From Candidatus Woesearchaeota archaeon (GTDB taxonomy: Archaea > Nanobdellota > Nanobdellia > Woesearchaeales > JAGVYF01), in the NCBI GenBank assembly GCA_023264635.1, contig JAHFLT010000015.1, positions 1-34,955 of the forward strand: a stretch of DNA of 34,955 nt. The letters are read 5' to 3'. Shown here one piece after another: positions 19,419 to 26,741 of this stretch. The position numbers and the translations under genes were made by a program. The first letter of the stretch is position 1, and the number at the start of each line of letters is the position of its first letter. The notes beneath the pieces were generated by a model that made no database searches, had not been told where the DNA came from, and saw only the letters and a list, made by a program, of their open reading frames with translations.

Positions 19419-19943
19419 ATGGGTCCAATTACATACATTATGCAGGTCATACTCGCAGTCATTGCTCTTCTCATTGGAAGCAGTATCGGTAAAATGGTGG
19501 AGAAAACAGTAAAGCGAGTACTGCATGAACTTGAAGCAAATGCTGTGCTGAGAAAAGTGGTTGGAGCAAAAGTGCTTCTCGAAGAGGCTTGCAGCATTGC
19601 AGCGAAGTGGTTGGTTTATGTCATGGCCGTCATAATAGCACTGAAACAGCTGGGGATAGAAACACTGGCTCTCAATATATTTGTCGGTGCGATTATATTG
19701 TTTAGCACTATTGCTTTACTTTTGGCTCTTAGGGACGCTATCCCTAATGCAGTAGGTGGCCTTTTGATCTTCCATCGTGGCACACTCAGGAAAGGAGACA
19801 TCATTAGATTGAAGGATGTTGAGGGCAGAGTGCATGAGATATCATTACTCCAGACAATCGTTGAAACAAAAGAGGGGGATATGATGTATATCCCTAATTC
19901 TGCATTAGTAAGTGAACTATTCTGGAAAAAAAAAGCTAAGTAG
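19419..19943 (+). CDS. Small MscS-like mechanosensitive channel protein
   Basis: TM helices then GGLLIFHRGTLRKGDIIRLKDVEGRVHEISLLQTIVETKEGDMMYIPNSAL. Confidence 0.85.
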   Translation: MGPITYIMQVILAVIALLIGSSIGKMVEKTVKRVLHELEANAVLRKVVGAKVLLEEACSIAAKWLVYVMAVIIALKQLGIETLALNIFVGAIILFSTIALLLALRDAIPNAVGGLLIFHRGTLRKGDIIRLKDVEGRVHEISLLQTIVETKEGDMMYIPNSALVSELFWKKKAK

Positions 19944-20005
19944 TAGTATGGGTAATAAGTATGGATAAGAAGAATAATAGTGTAATTAAGAATAGGATAT
20001 TAGTT

Positions 20006-20281
20006 TTAGATGTTGACTTTTTCTAGCATGCTGGCAATATTCCACAGTTGTGTACGAACATAAGGCTGGAGGTTTCCATCGTCTGTAATTTCCTCCAGCT
20101 CCTGTAAAGCCTTGTCTATCTTTATAGACCTTTCTGAGGAATTCTCAAGGACAAGGGTGATTGCGCTCAATTTCAGTTTCACATTACGGGGAACAGTATT
20201 GTCGTTTCCCAGTTCTGCAAGCACCTCGATTATCCCGCTGAGATCATTCACGAGTATCACCTTTAAGTTCTCCAACAACAT
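20006..20281 (-). CDS. UPF0147 family protein
   Basis: VPRNVKLKLSAI helical family; conserved position beside prefoldin. Confidence 0.8.
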   Translation of the reverse strand: MLLENLKVILVNDLSGIIEVLAELGNDNTVPRNVKLKLSAITLVLENSSERSIKIDKALQELEEITDDGNLQPYVRTQLWNIASMLEKVNI

Positions 20282-20591
20282 CTTTCTGTAAAGCGCTTGC
20301 TTTCTCGCGCAGCTTTTGTTCCTGTTTCTCTAAGGATTGAAGACGCACTGCAAGCAACTCTTTTTTCTGGAGGAGATCATTAATCAGGTCTTTTTGTTTT
20401 GTCAAAATCATTATGTTACCCACTATTTTGTAAGCAGTTTCTGTCTGCTGTACTTCACTAAGTGCATTTTCCAACTCGAGTAGTTGGCTTGAAAATTGCT
20501 GCTTCTGCAACAGGACATTTTGAATGTTCTGTTCAATCAGCTGCAGCTGCATCAGCTTCTGTTCTGTCTGCTTTGAGATATCTTTGTTCAT
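20244..20591 (-). CDS. pfdB: Prefoldin beta subunit
   Basis: QLQLIEQNIQNVLLQKQQFSSQLLELENALSEV...AYKIVGNIMI. Confidence 0.92.
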   Translation of the reverse strand: MNKDISKQTEQKLMQLQLIEQNIQNVLLQKQQFSSQLLELENALSEVQQTETAYKIVGNIMILTKQKDLINDLLQKKELLAVRLQSLEKQEQKLREKASALQKDVVGELKGDTRE

Positions 20592-20601
20592 ATGTCTTTA
20601 T

Positions 20602-20811
20602 TTATAAGATCCGTATCTTTTCGTAAACATTCAATAATTTTGTCAATGTCGTTAGTGTTGCTCTGAGACTTGTGGAATCTTCTGCTTTTATTGCTATCTT
20701 ACAATCTTTCTGCATGAACACATCAACTTTTACCCGCTCATCCTCCCTGGCCTCGGGGGCATAGCAAGGGTATAATAACCCCGGAAAAAGAAGCGCTGCG
20801 TTATAAGTCAT
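20602..20811 (-). CDS. KEOPS subunit Pcc1-like
   Basis: CKIAIKAEDSTSLRATLTTLTKLLNVYEKI; conserved gene order after rpoP. Confidence 0.75.
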   Translation of the reverse strand: MTYNAALLFPGLLYPCYAPEAREDERVKVDVFMQKDCKIAIKAEDSTSLRATLTTLTKLLNVYEKIRIL

Positions 20812-20945
20812 ATTGCAGAAACAATGGTTGAGTTAGTGCGTTGCTTGAATAGCATCTTACTCCCACAGTAAGGGCAACGAACTTTTTTTTGCAGGTATTC
20901 CATTCCTACTTTCTTATTGCATGCAAGGCATTTGTACGTAGCCAT
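20808..20945 (-). CDS. rpoP: RNA polymerase subunit P (Rpo12)
   Basis: MATYKCLACNKKVGMEYLQKKVRCPYCGSKMLFKQRTNSTIVSAI; CxxC/CxxC zinc ribbon; 4-nt overlaps. Missed by the ORF track. Confidence 0.92.
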   Translation of the reverse strand: MATYKCLACNKKVGMEYLQKKVRCPYCGSKMLFKQRTNSTIVSAI

Positions 20946-21199
20946 TATTCATCACCTGCAACTTTCGCCGCAGTAACCTGCTCATACGGAACATATGCTT
21001 TTCCTGTAAATGTCACACTGCATTTTTTGCATGACCAAATACCTGCTGCCTGTCGCTTGACTTTGATAGCGTGGCAATAAGGACATTTGTGCAGGCTTCG
21101 TGCAGTTTTTTCTGCATTCTCAAAGAGTTCTTTCACCCGTCTTCCATATCGAGGGCCAAAACGTTTTGCGTTTGTTAATCCAGTTATTGGTTTTACCAT
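20945..21199 (-). CDS. rpl37ae: Ribosomal protein eL43 (L37Ae)
   Basis: GRRVKELFENAEKTARSLHKCPYCHAIKVKRQAAGIWSCKKCSVTFTGKAYVP; ggagg SD 24-nt gap downstream of tRNA-Pro. Confidence 0.95.
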   Translation of the reverse strand: MVKPITGLTNAKRFGPRYGRRVKELFENAEKTARSLHKCPYCHAIKVKRQAAGIWSCKKCSVTFTGKAYVPYEQVTAAKVAGDE

Positions 21200-21302
21200 C
21201 TTGCCTCCGAATCAGACTCAAATGGGGCTGCCCGGACTTTCACCTGCGCAGCTCTTTTCCCATTTCACCTTCGCTGCTGTGCAGCTCGGTTCAGCTCCAT
21301 AA

Positions 21303-21356
21303 CCCAAGAAAATCATCGAGTGATTTTCTGGGACCAAGTGGCTGCGCCACTTTTGG
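21303..21356. repeat. REP/BIME-like hairpin pair, unit 1 (inside tRNA intron)
   Basis: CCCAAGAAAATCA-CGAG region-TGATTTTCTGGG, A, CCAAGTGGC-TGC-GCCACTTTTGG. Confidence 0.75.
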
Positions 21357-21457
21357 AACACAGGAAAAACGTGATTGACTCCGTCGCTTTGGGAACCAAA
21401 AACATTATTTTGAATACTCCCATTTGCGAGACAGTATCTCCTCGTCTTTTCCTAGTT

Positions 21458-21512
21458 CCAAAGAAATTCTTTTGGAATTTCTTGGACCAAGACGAGCAAA
21501 TCTCGTCTTTGG
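21458..21512. repeat. REP/BIME-like hairpin pair, unit 2 (inside tRNA intron)
   Basis: CCAAAGAAATTC-TTTTG-GAATTTCTTGG, A, CCAAGACGAG-CAAAT-CTCGTCTTTGG. Confidence 0.8.
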
Positions 21513-21593
21513 TTTTTGGAGGCGAATCGAGGCGCCGTGCACCGACTATGAACCGGACAAAAAGCTGGCGGATTTGAACCGGGGTCGTCTGGT

Positions 21594-21615
21594 TTCTTTA
21601 TGTCTCTTTATACAA
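21594..21615 (-). other. tRNA-Pro intron 1 (22 nt, position 37/38)
   Basis: TTGTATAAAGAGACATAAAGAA between G37 and A38. Relaxed BHB: CTTG/AAAG (3 of 4 pairs), bulges GGT and AAA, internal TGT/ACA. Confidence 0.8.
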
Positions 21616-21680
21616 CCCAAGCCAGAAAGGATAACCAAGCTACCCCACAGCCCCTTTTTCTAAGTAAAATCCAAAAGGTT

Positions 21681-21688
21681 ATTTAAAT
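21681..21688 (-). promoter_or_regulatory. Putative TATA box for tRNA-Pro
   Basis: ATTTAAAT centred about 30 nt upstream of the tRNA 5' end at 21654. Confidence 0.55.
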
Positions 21689-21810
21689 GTTACTGGTAGG
21701 ATTCCCGAGTTCGCTGGTTCGCACGGGAATATTGATGTAACAAATAACGCTAAAGGATAATGCTAAAACCACTGCACAGCAAAGCATTTGTCAACGGAGC
21801 CCAGTCTAGA

Positions 21811-22075
21811 CTCCATCCAAAAAAGCGTCAGCAGTCTAAGGTCGAGCCTTGGCAGTAGCCCATTTTGTGCTGACAAAGGGGAAGCAAAGAAATGCTTGGA
21901 GCATTTCTTGCGCAAGAAATCATTTGACAATGATTTCTTTGCGCTCCCTACGGGAAATGCAAAGAAGCCATAGGCTTCTTGCACAAGGAGAACAGCGGTT
22001 CTCCTTTGTGTCAGCTATCATCTAAAAATGCAAAGGCGAGAAGCTGCTGAGCAGAGCGAGAATTTTTGGATGGAG
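21811..22075. repeat. 265-bp structured element bounded by 13-bp inverted repeat
   Basis: CTCCATCCAAAAA (21811-21823) and TTTTTGGATGGAG (22063-22075); GGAGCCCAG occurs directly repeated at 21796 and 22072. Confidence 0.7.
21884..22009. repeat. Tandem array of four REP/BIME-like hairpins
   Basis: H1 21884-21911, H2 21912-21942, H3 21959-21982, H4 21983-22009; stems with CAAAG/CTTG or mirrored CAAG/CTTTG feet. Confidence 0.85.
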
Positions 22076-22120
22076 CCCAGACCTACATACTTTTATAATG
22101 TCACCATTTTGTCTTAAAGT

Positions 22121-22735
22121 ATGGATCTTGTTACCATTGCGACCAATGTTTTTGAAACATATCGCCTTTTTCAGGAGGGTCATCCGGTTATTGGTTCAAT
22201 GCTGACAGCAGAATTTGTTTTTCCCGTAGCAGACATAGCTTCTCAGGCGATTACAGATAGGAAGATAAATTTGAGGAAAGTGGCATACACAGCAGCCCTT
22301 GCTCCGGTATATGGTTTGTCTTCGTATGTCCTGATGAAATCAGGGGACTTTATTGGAGATTACATCGTAGATAATCCGTTAGCAAAAGCCGCTCTTGGTC
22401 CTAACTTGTGGGGCAATATGTTCAATACATTTTTCTTTGTCAACAACACTATTGGAGAGAAAAATAACTATAGTTTAGCTACCTTGGTTGGACATTATAA
22501 AAATCTGATTTTCGGAGGTCACTCTTTCAAAGAACATTATCTGAAAAACATTCCTCTTAAAGAATATCTCTTTGCCACGGCAGCCACCCTCACTCTTTGG
22601 AATGTATTTCAATATTGGAATTATTCTTCTGTCCCAAAGGAATTGCAGACATCAGCAGCGCTTGGCGCATCATTAGTGTGGATGGTTATTTTCTCTTTGT
22701 TGTCATTGCAGGGTGGAAGGAGGATTTCTTATTAG
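22121..22735 (+). CDS. Mpv17/PMP22-like integral membrane protein
   Basis: PVADIASQAITDRKINLRKVAYTAALAPVYGLSSYVLM and C-terminal LWNVFQYWNYSSVPKELQTSAALGASLVWMVIFSLLS resemble the family's W..xQ..NF..VP...R...W...LS signature. Confidence 0.6.
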   Translation: MDLVTIATNVFETYRLFQEGHPVIGSMLTAEFVFPVADIASQAITDRKINLRKVAYTAALAPVYGLSSYVLMKSGDFIGDYIVDNPLAKAALGPNLWGNMFNTFFFVNNTIGEKNNYSLATLVGHYKNLIFGGHSFKEHYLKNIPLKEYLFATAATLTLWNVFQYWNYSSVPKELQTSAALGASLVWMVIFSLLSLQGGRRISY

Positions 22736-22786
22736 TAACTCGCGTAATTCCGTGCATCAGCATGTTTACTTTTCATGAGAATGGTT

Positions 22787-24211
22787 CTACTTCACAACAT
22801 TCACATCATGCGGATGGCTTTCGCGTAAGCCGGATTGCGTCATCTTGGTGAATCGCGCATTCTGCTGTATCTCCAAGACAGTTCGTGCGCCACAATAACT
22901 CATCCCTGACCATAAACCACCCACTAGTTGTTGGATGACTTCACTCACCTTGCCGCGATATGGCACCATAGCCTCTACTCCTTCTGCGACGTAATCATTA
23001 GGGTTATCATCCTTTTGTCCTTCGCGTTCTTTCCTTCCCAGATGCGCACCGAAAGATGCCATTCCTCTGCATACCTTCTGTTTTATTCCGTTACGGATTA
23101 TGGTGATACCAGGGCTTTCATCTGTTCCTGCCAATACATTTCCCAACATAACAGTAGATGCTCCCGCAGCAATTGCTTTGGTCATGTCCCCTGAATTCCT
23201 AATCCCTCCATCCGCAATAAGAGGGATTCCAGCTCTTTTTGCAACAGGTGCACAGTCCAATATAGCCTGCAACTGCGGTACTCCGGACCCAGTGACGATG
23301 CGTGTGATGCAAATTGATCCACCCCCGACACCGACTTTCACAGCATCAGCTCCGGCTTCAATCAAATCGCTTGTGCCTTCAGCAGTCGCGACATTTCCTG
23401 CAATTATGTCTATGGAAAACTTTTTCTTCAGCTCACGTACTGTATTGATAGCAAGATCAGAGTGTCCATGTGCAATATCTACTACAAGTACATCACATCC
23501 TGCCTTGACAAGCATCTCAGCTCTTTCAATAAAATCTTCTTTGACACCAACAGCAGCTCCAACCAGTAATCGTCCTCTCTTGTCTCTGGAAGCCTTTGGG
23601 TGTTCCAGTCTTTTGACAATGTCCTGTGCAGTAATCAATCCACATAGTTTATTCTCATACACAAGAGGCAATTTCTCTATTCTGTGCTTTGCGAGTATCT
23701 TGCGCGCTTCTTCTGGGGAGATATCACGTCCTGCAGTTACAAGTCTTTCTTTTGGCGTCATGATATCGCGGATGAGCTTGTTATTGTCTTCCTCAAATAC
23801 GATATCACGCCGCGTTATGATACCCACAAGCGCGCCTTCATCGTCCAGCACAAGTAATCCAGATACGTTGTGTTGATGCATTGCCTCTTTCGCATCTGCC
23901 AGACTCATATATGGTCCAATGGTGAATGGTGTGTCAATAACGATATTGTCTGCTCGTTTCACTAGTTGCACCTCTCTGACTTGATCTTTGATGCTAAGAA
24001 AACGATGGATTATCCCAATTCCCCCTTCTCTTGCCATTATTATTGCCATAGCGCTCTCTGTGACAGTGTCCATATTCGCGCTGACAAGAGGGATATTTAG
24101 CGTGATATTCCGAGAGAGTTGCGTTCGTGTTTCTACATCTTTCCTGCTAACGACAGAAGAGCGTTGTGGCACAAGAAGAACATCATCAAATGTTAACGCT
24201 TCCGGAATCAT
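22787..24211 (-). CDS. guaB: IMP dehydrogenase
   Basis: EALTFDDVLLVPQRS, CBS pair, GVGGGSICITRIVTGSGVPQ, IADGGIRNSGDMTKAIAAGA. Internal ATG start preferred. Confidence 0.95.
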   Translation of the reverse strand: MIPEALTFDDVLLVPQRSSVVSRKDVETRTQLSRNITLNIPLVSANMDTVTESAMAIIMAREGGIGIIHRFLSIKDQVREVQLVKRADNIVIDTPFTIGPYMSLADAKEAMHQHNVSGLLVLDDEGALVGIITRRDIVFEEDNNKLIRDIMTPKERLVTAGRDISPEEARKILAKHRIEKLPLVYENKLCGLITAQDIVKRLEHPKASRDKRGRLLVGAAVGVKEDFIERAEMLVKAGCDVLVVDIAHGHSDLAINTVRELKKKFSIDIIAGNVATAEGTSDLIEAGADAVKVGVGGGSICITRIVTGSGVPQLQAILDCAPVAKRAGIPLIADGGIRNSGDMTKAIAAGASTVMLGNVLAGTDESPGITIIRNGIKQKVCRGMASFGAHLGRKEREGQKDDNPNDYVAEGVEAMVPYRGKVSEVIQQLVGGLWSGMSYCGARTVLEIQQNARFTKMTQSGLRESHPHDVNVVK

Positions 24212-24317
24212 TCCGTTTTTTTTTAGGTCAGTTGATGCTATATTAAGATTGTGGTGATGAAGACTATGCAAGACAAGAAACCAAAATATTAAAATATCTC
24301 TTTTTCTTCTCCCTTGG

Positions 24318-24980
24318 ATGCCCTCTGATACATACTTTGCTCTCGGCAAACCAGATGAGAAGAAGGAGATTACTGTAAAGCCAGCTCTTGCAGACATTAT
24401 CTTCGAAGAGAAAGCAGCGTATAATGAAAAAGAGAAAAGATTTTACACGTTTGACGCCAGTCTGCGAGCATTACGAAAACGTGGCTACGAGCGTCATCCC
24501 CGTCCAGCAGAAGCCTTAAGGTTGATTTGCAATGGGTTGGAAGGGAGACTGCAACCAGAGCAGCAAGCGGTTGCTGATGATATGTTTAGTAGTTGGGGTG
24601 AATGGCTGAGCATGGCAATGCTGCGGGAAGGAAATCTGTTGCATTGCTACCTTGACCCGGAGAATCTCCTGTGGGATGAGAAAGCGTGGAAGTATGTTGT
24701 GCAAGGGAGAAAACTGAAACATGCTGGAGAAGAAATCTATTCAGTTGGCTCATTGCGTTGGTGGGTTCCCATTAAAGACGTGAACGAAATGAATCCTGCT
24801 TTGGTAGAGAAGCTCTGGTCTCGTCATTATGCTGTATTACCCAAAGAGATAAAACATAAGGCGTATCTTTTCATTCCACCCGCGAACGTTTTGTGGCCTG
24901 TCGGTCTTGGCAGTTGCATCAACAAGTATAATATCACCACCTACAGTTATGGGGGTTCTCGTGGAGTACGACAACGATGA
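24318..24980 (+). CDS. Uncharacterised protein, copy A of tandem paralogs
   Basis: Shares FDASLRALRKRGYERHPRPAEA and GEWLSMAMLR.GNLLHCYLDPENL with the next ORF. Confidence 0.8.
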   Translation: MPSDTYFALGKPDEKKEITVKPALADIIFEEKAAYNEKEKRFYTFDASLRALRKRGYERHPRPAEALRLICNGLEGRLQPEQQAVADDMFSSWGEWLSMAMLREGNLLHCYLDPENLLWDEKAWKYVVQGRKLKHAGEEIYSVGSLRWWVPIKDVNEMNPALVEKLWSRHYAVLPKEIKHKAYLFIPPANVLWPVGLGSCINKYNITTYSYGGSRGVRQR

Positions 24981-25645
24981 GCATTGACTCCTATCTCGGC
25001 CTCAGTAAACCCGATGAGAAAAAGGAGGTTACAGTAAAGTCAGCTCTCGCAGACATAGTTTTCGAACCGAGGTCAGTATACGAAGGAAAACACAAAAAAC
25101 TCTACACATTCGACGCCAGTCTGCGAGCACTACGAAAACGTGGCTACGAGCGCCATCCGCGTCCGGCAGAAGCGTTTGACCTTATCTGCAGAGGACTGGA
25201 AGGGAGATTATCTCTAGAACAGCAAACAATTGCTGATGATATGATGAATGATTATGGAGAGTGGCTGAGCATGGCAATGCTGCGGAAAGGAAATCTGCTG
25301 CATTGCTATCTTGACCCGGAGAATCTCATATGGAATCAGCATAGATTCGGATATGATGTTCAAGAAGGGAAACTGAAACACGCGGGTGAGGAAGTGTATT
25401 CTATTGGTTCGGTGAATGGATTGGTTTCAGTTGAAGACGTGAACGAAATAAATCATGCTTTGGTAGAGAAGCTCTGGTCTCGTCATTATGTGATATTACC
25501 AAAAGAGGTTAGGCAGAATGCGCGGCTTTGGTTTCTACCAGAAAAATTTTTATGGCCTGTTAGTTGTTTTGGCTACTTCCGCAGCTTGTACTTTATCGGC
25601 ACCAACGACAAATTCTGGGCGTCTCGCGGGGTGCGAAATGCATAG
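24977..25645 (+). CDS. Uncharacterised protein, copy B of tandem paralogs
   Basis: Same motifs as copy A; 4-nt ATGA overlap. Confidence 0.8.
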   Translation: MSIDSYLGLSKPDEKKEVTVKSALADIVFEPRSVYEGKHKKLYTFDASLRALRKRGYERHPRPAEAFDLICRGLEGRLSLEQQTIADDMMNDYGEWLSMAMLRKGNLLHCYLDPENLIWNQHRFGYDVQEGKLKHAGEEVYSIGSVNGLVSVEDVNEINHALVEKLWSRHYVILPKEVRQNARLWFLPEKFLWPVSCFGYFRSLYFIGTNDKFWASRGVRNA

Positions 25646-25649
25646 TATT

Positions 25650-25741
25650 CCAAAGAAATTCGTCACGAATTTCTTGGACCAAAAAATGCAAAAGCATTTT
25701 TTTGGTTCTTGTACAACTGCAAAGATTTCGTTGTAGCACAA
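25650..25741. repeat. REP/BIME-like hairpins, unit 3 plus a third hairpin
   Basis: CCAAAGAAATTC-GTCAC-GAATTTCTTGG, A, CCAAAAAATGC-AAAA-GCATTTTTTTGG, then CTTG.ACAAC...GTTGT..CACAAG. Confidence 0.8.
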
Positions 25742-25817
25742 GTGTCAACACAAAAAATTCTAATTAGTTAATTTTCTACGTATCTTCCGTTACATTTATT
25801 AAATTCCAGTTGTTGGG

Positions 25818-26741
25818 ATGCGTATGCAACCAATAGCAGTTGTCGCTCTCGGCGGCAATGCACTTATGGAGAAAGGGGAAGAGGAGCTCTATCAGCAGGA
25901 AAGGAGAGCGCGCACAGCAATGAAAGCGCTTGTCCAGCTGCATGAAAAGTATAATTTGGTCATTACCCATGGCAATGGACCTCAAGTAGGAAACATTCTC
26001 GTTCGCTCAGAGCTTGCTAATGGGAAAGCGTATCCCCTTCCATTGGATTATTGCGTTGCTCAGTCGCAAGGAGAGATTGGATATCTCCTCTCTAAAGCAG
26101 CAGAGGGTATTTTTGCAGAAGCCAAGAAGAAGGTGCGTGTTGTAGCTATTCTCACCCGGGTACAAGTATCTCCACAAGATAAGGCATTCTCACATCCAAC
26201 AAAACCAATCGGTGATTTTTTTCCTGTTGAAAAGACAAGTGAGTGGAAAGCAAAAGGAATCCCCTTCATCAGCGATGCTGGTCGGGGGTACAGACGTGTT
26301 GTTCCCTCACCAAAGCCCATCACCATCTGTGAGGCTGAAGCTATCACAACACTGGCAAAAACGGGGCACATCGTTATAGCTGTTGGTGGAGGAGGTATTC
26401 CTCTAACAGAAAACAAGGGCATAGAAGCTGTGATAGACAAAGATCTTGCGACTGCTATTCTCGCTACTACAATAAAGGCACCGCTCCTTATAGTTCTTAC
26501 TACTGTTGATGCAGTATATCTCAATTATCTCTCACAGCACAAGCATCACCTCTCTACTCTTTCTGTGAGGGAAGCAAAGAAATATCTCGAAGCAGGAGAA
26601 TTTCCTAGTGGCAGCATGGGTCCTAAGATTGAAGCGTCTATCACTTTTCTTCAAAAAGGAGGCAGAAAAGTTATTATAACTAATGCTGAACATATCAAAG
26701 AAGCTTTAGAAGGCAAAGCAGGTACAATAATAACGAGGTGA
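25818..26741 (+). CDS. arcC: Carbamate kinase
   Basis: VVALGGNALMEKGEE, VITHGNGPQVGN, VAVGGGGIPL, GSMGPKIEASITFLQ. Confidence 0.95.
   Translation: MRMQPIAVVALGGNALMEKGEEELYQQERRARTAMKALVQLHEKYNLVITHGNGPQVGNILVRSELANGKAYPLPLDYCVAQSQGEIGYLLSKAAEGIFAEAKKKVRVVAILTRVQVSPQDKAFSHPTKPIGDFFPVEKTSEWKAKGIPFISDAGRGYRRVVPSPKPITICEAEAITTLAKTGHIVIAVGGGGIPLTENKGIEAVIDKDLATAILATTIKAPLLIVLTTVDAVYLNYLSQHKHHLSTLSVREAKKYLEAGEFPSGSMGPKIEASITFLQKGGRKVIITNAEHIKEALEGKAGTIITR

Larger units (their letters stand above)
21237..21572 (-). other. tRNA-Pro intron 2 (336 nt, position 59/60 in the T-loop)
   Basis: BHB: h = T-stem CCCGG/CCGGG; bulge AG|T; central helix TTCA/TGAA; bulge AA|T; h' begins CC/GG and continues through CAGCT/AGCTG and TTTT/AAAA. 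Confidence 0.82.
21223..21654 (-). tRNA. tRNA-Pro (UGG) with two introns; exons 21654-21616, 21593-21573, 21236-21223
   Basis: Spliced cloverleaf: acceptor GGGGCTG/CAGCCCC (7/7), anticodon stem TCTGG/CCAGA, loop CT-TGG-GA, T-arm CCCGG-TTCAAAT-CCGGG, discriminator A. TATA-like ATTTAAAT about 30 nt upstream. Confidence 0.88.

Noticed and set aside
21215-21255. RNase P RNA-like GAAAGTCCGGGC motif on the minus strand
   Set aside because: Explained by the end of the tRNA-Pro intron plus exon 3; no other RNase P conserved regions and no room before eL43.
21560-21654. Contiguous tRNA-Pro with only the 37/38 intron and 3' end AGCTTT
   Set aside because: Requires a mismatched T-stem (CCCGG/CCGCC) and G-U/shifted acceptor; the 59/60-intron model gives perfect stems and a BHB.
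21884-22009. CRISPR array
   Set aside because: Units are hairpins with differing stem sequences, no constant repeat with unique spacers, no cas genes in the window.
23100-23876. 258-aa plus-strand ORF antisense to guaB
   Set aside because: Shadow ORF of a strongly conserved gene on the opposite strand; low-complexity composition.
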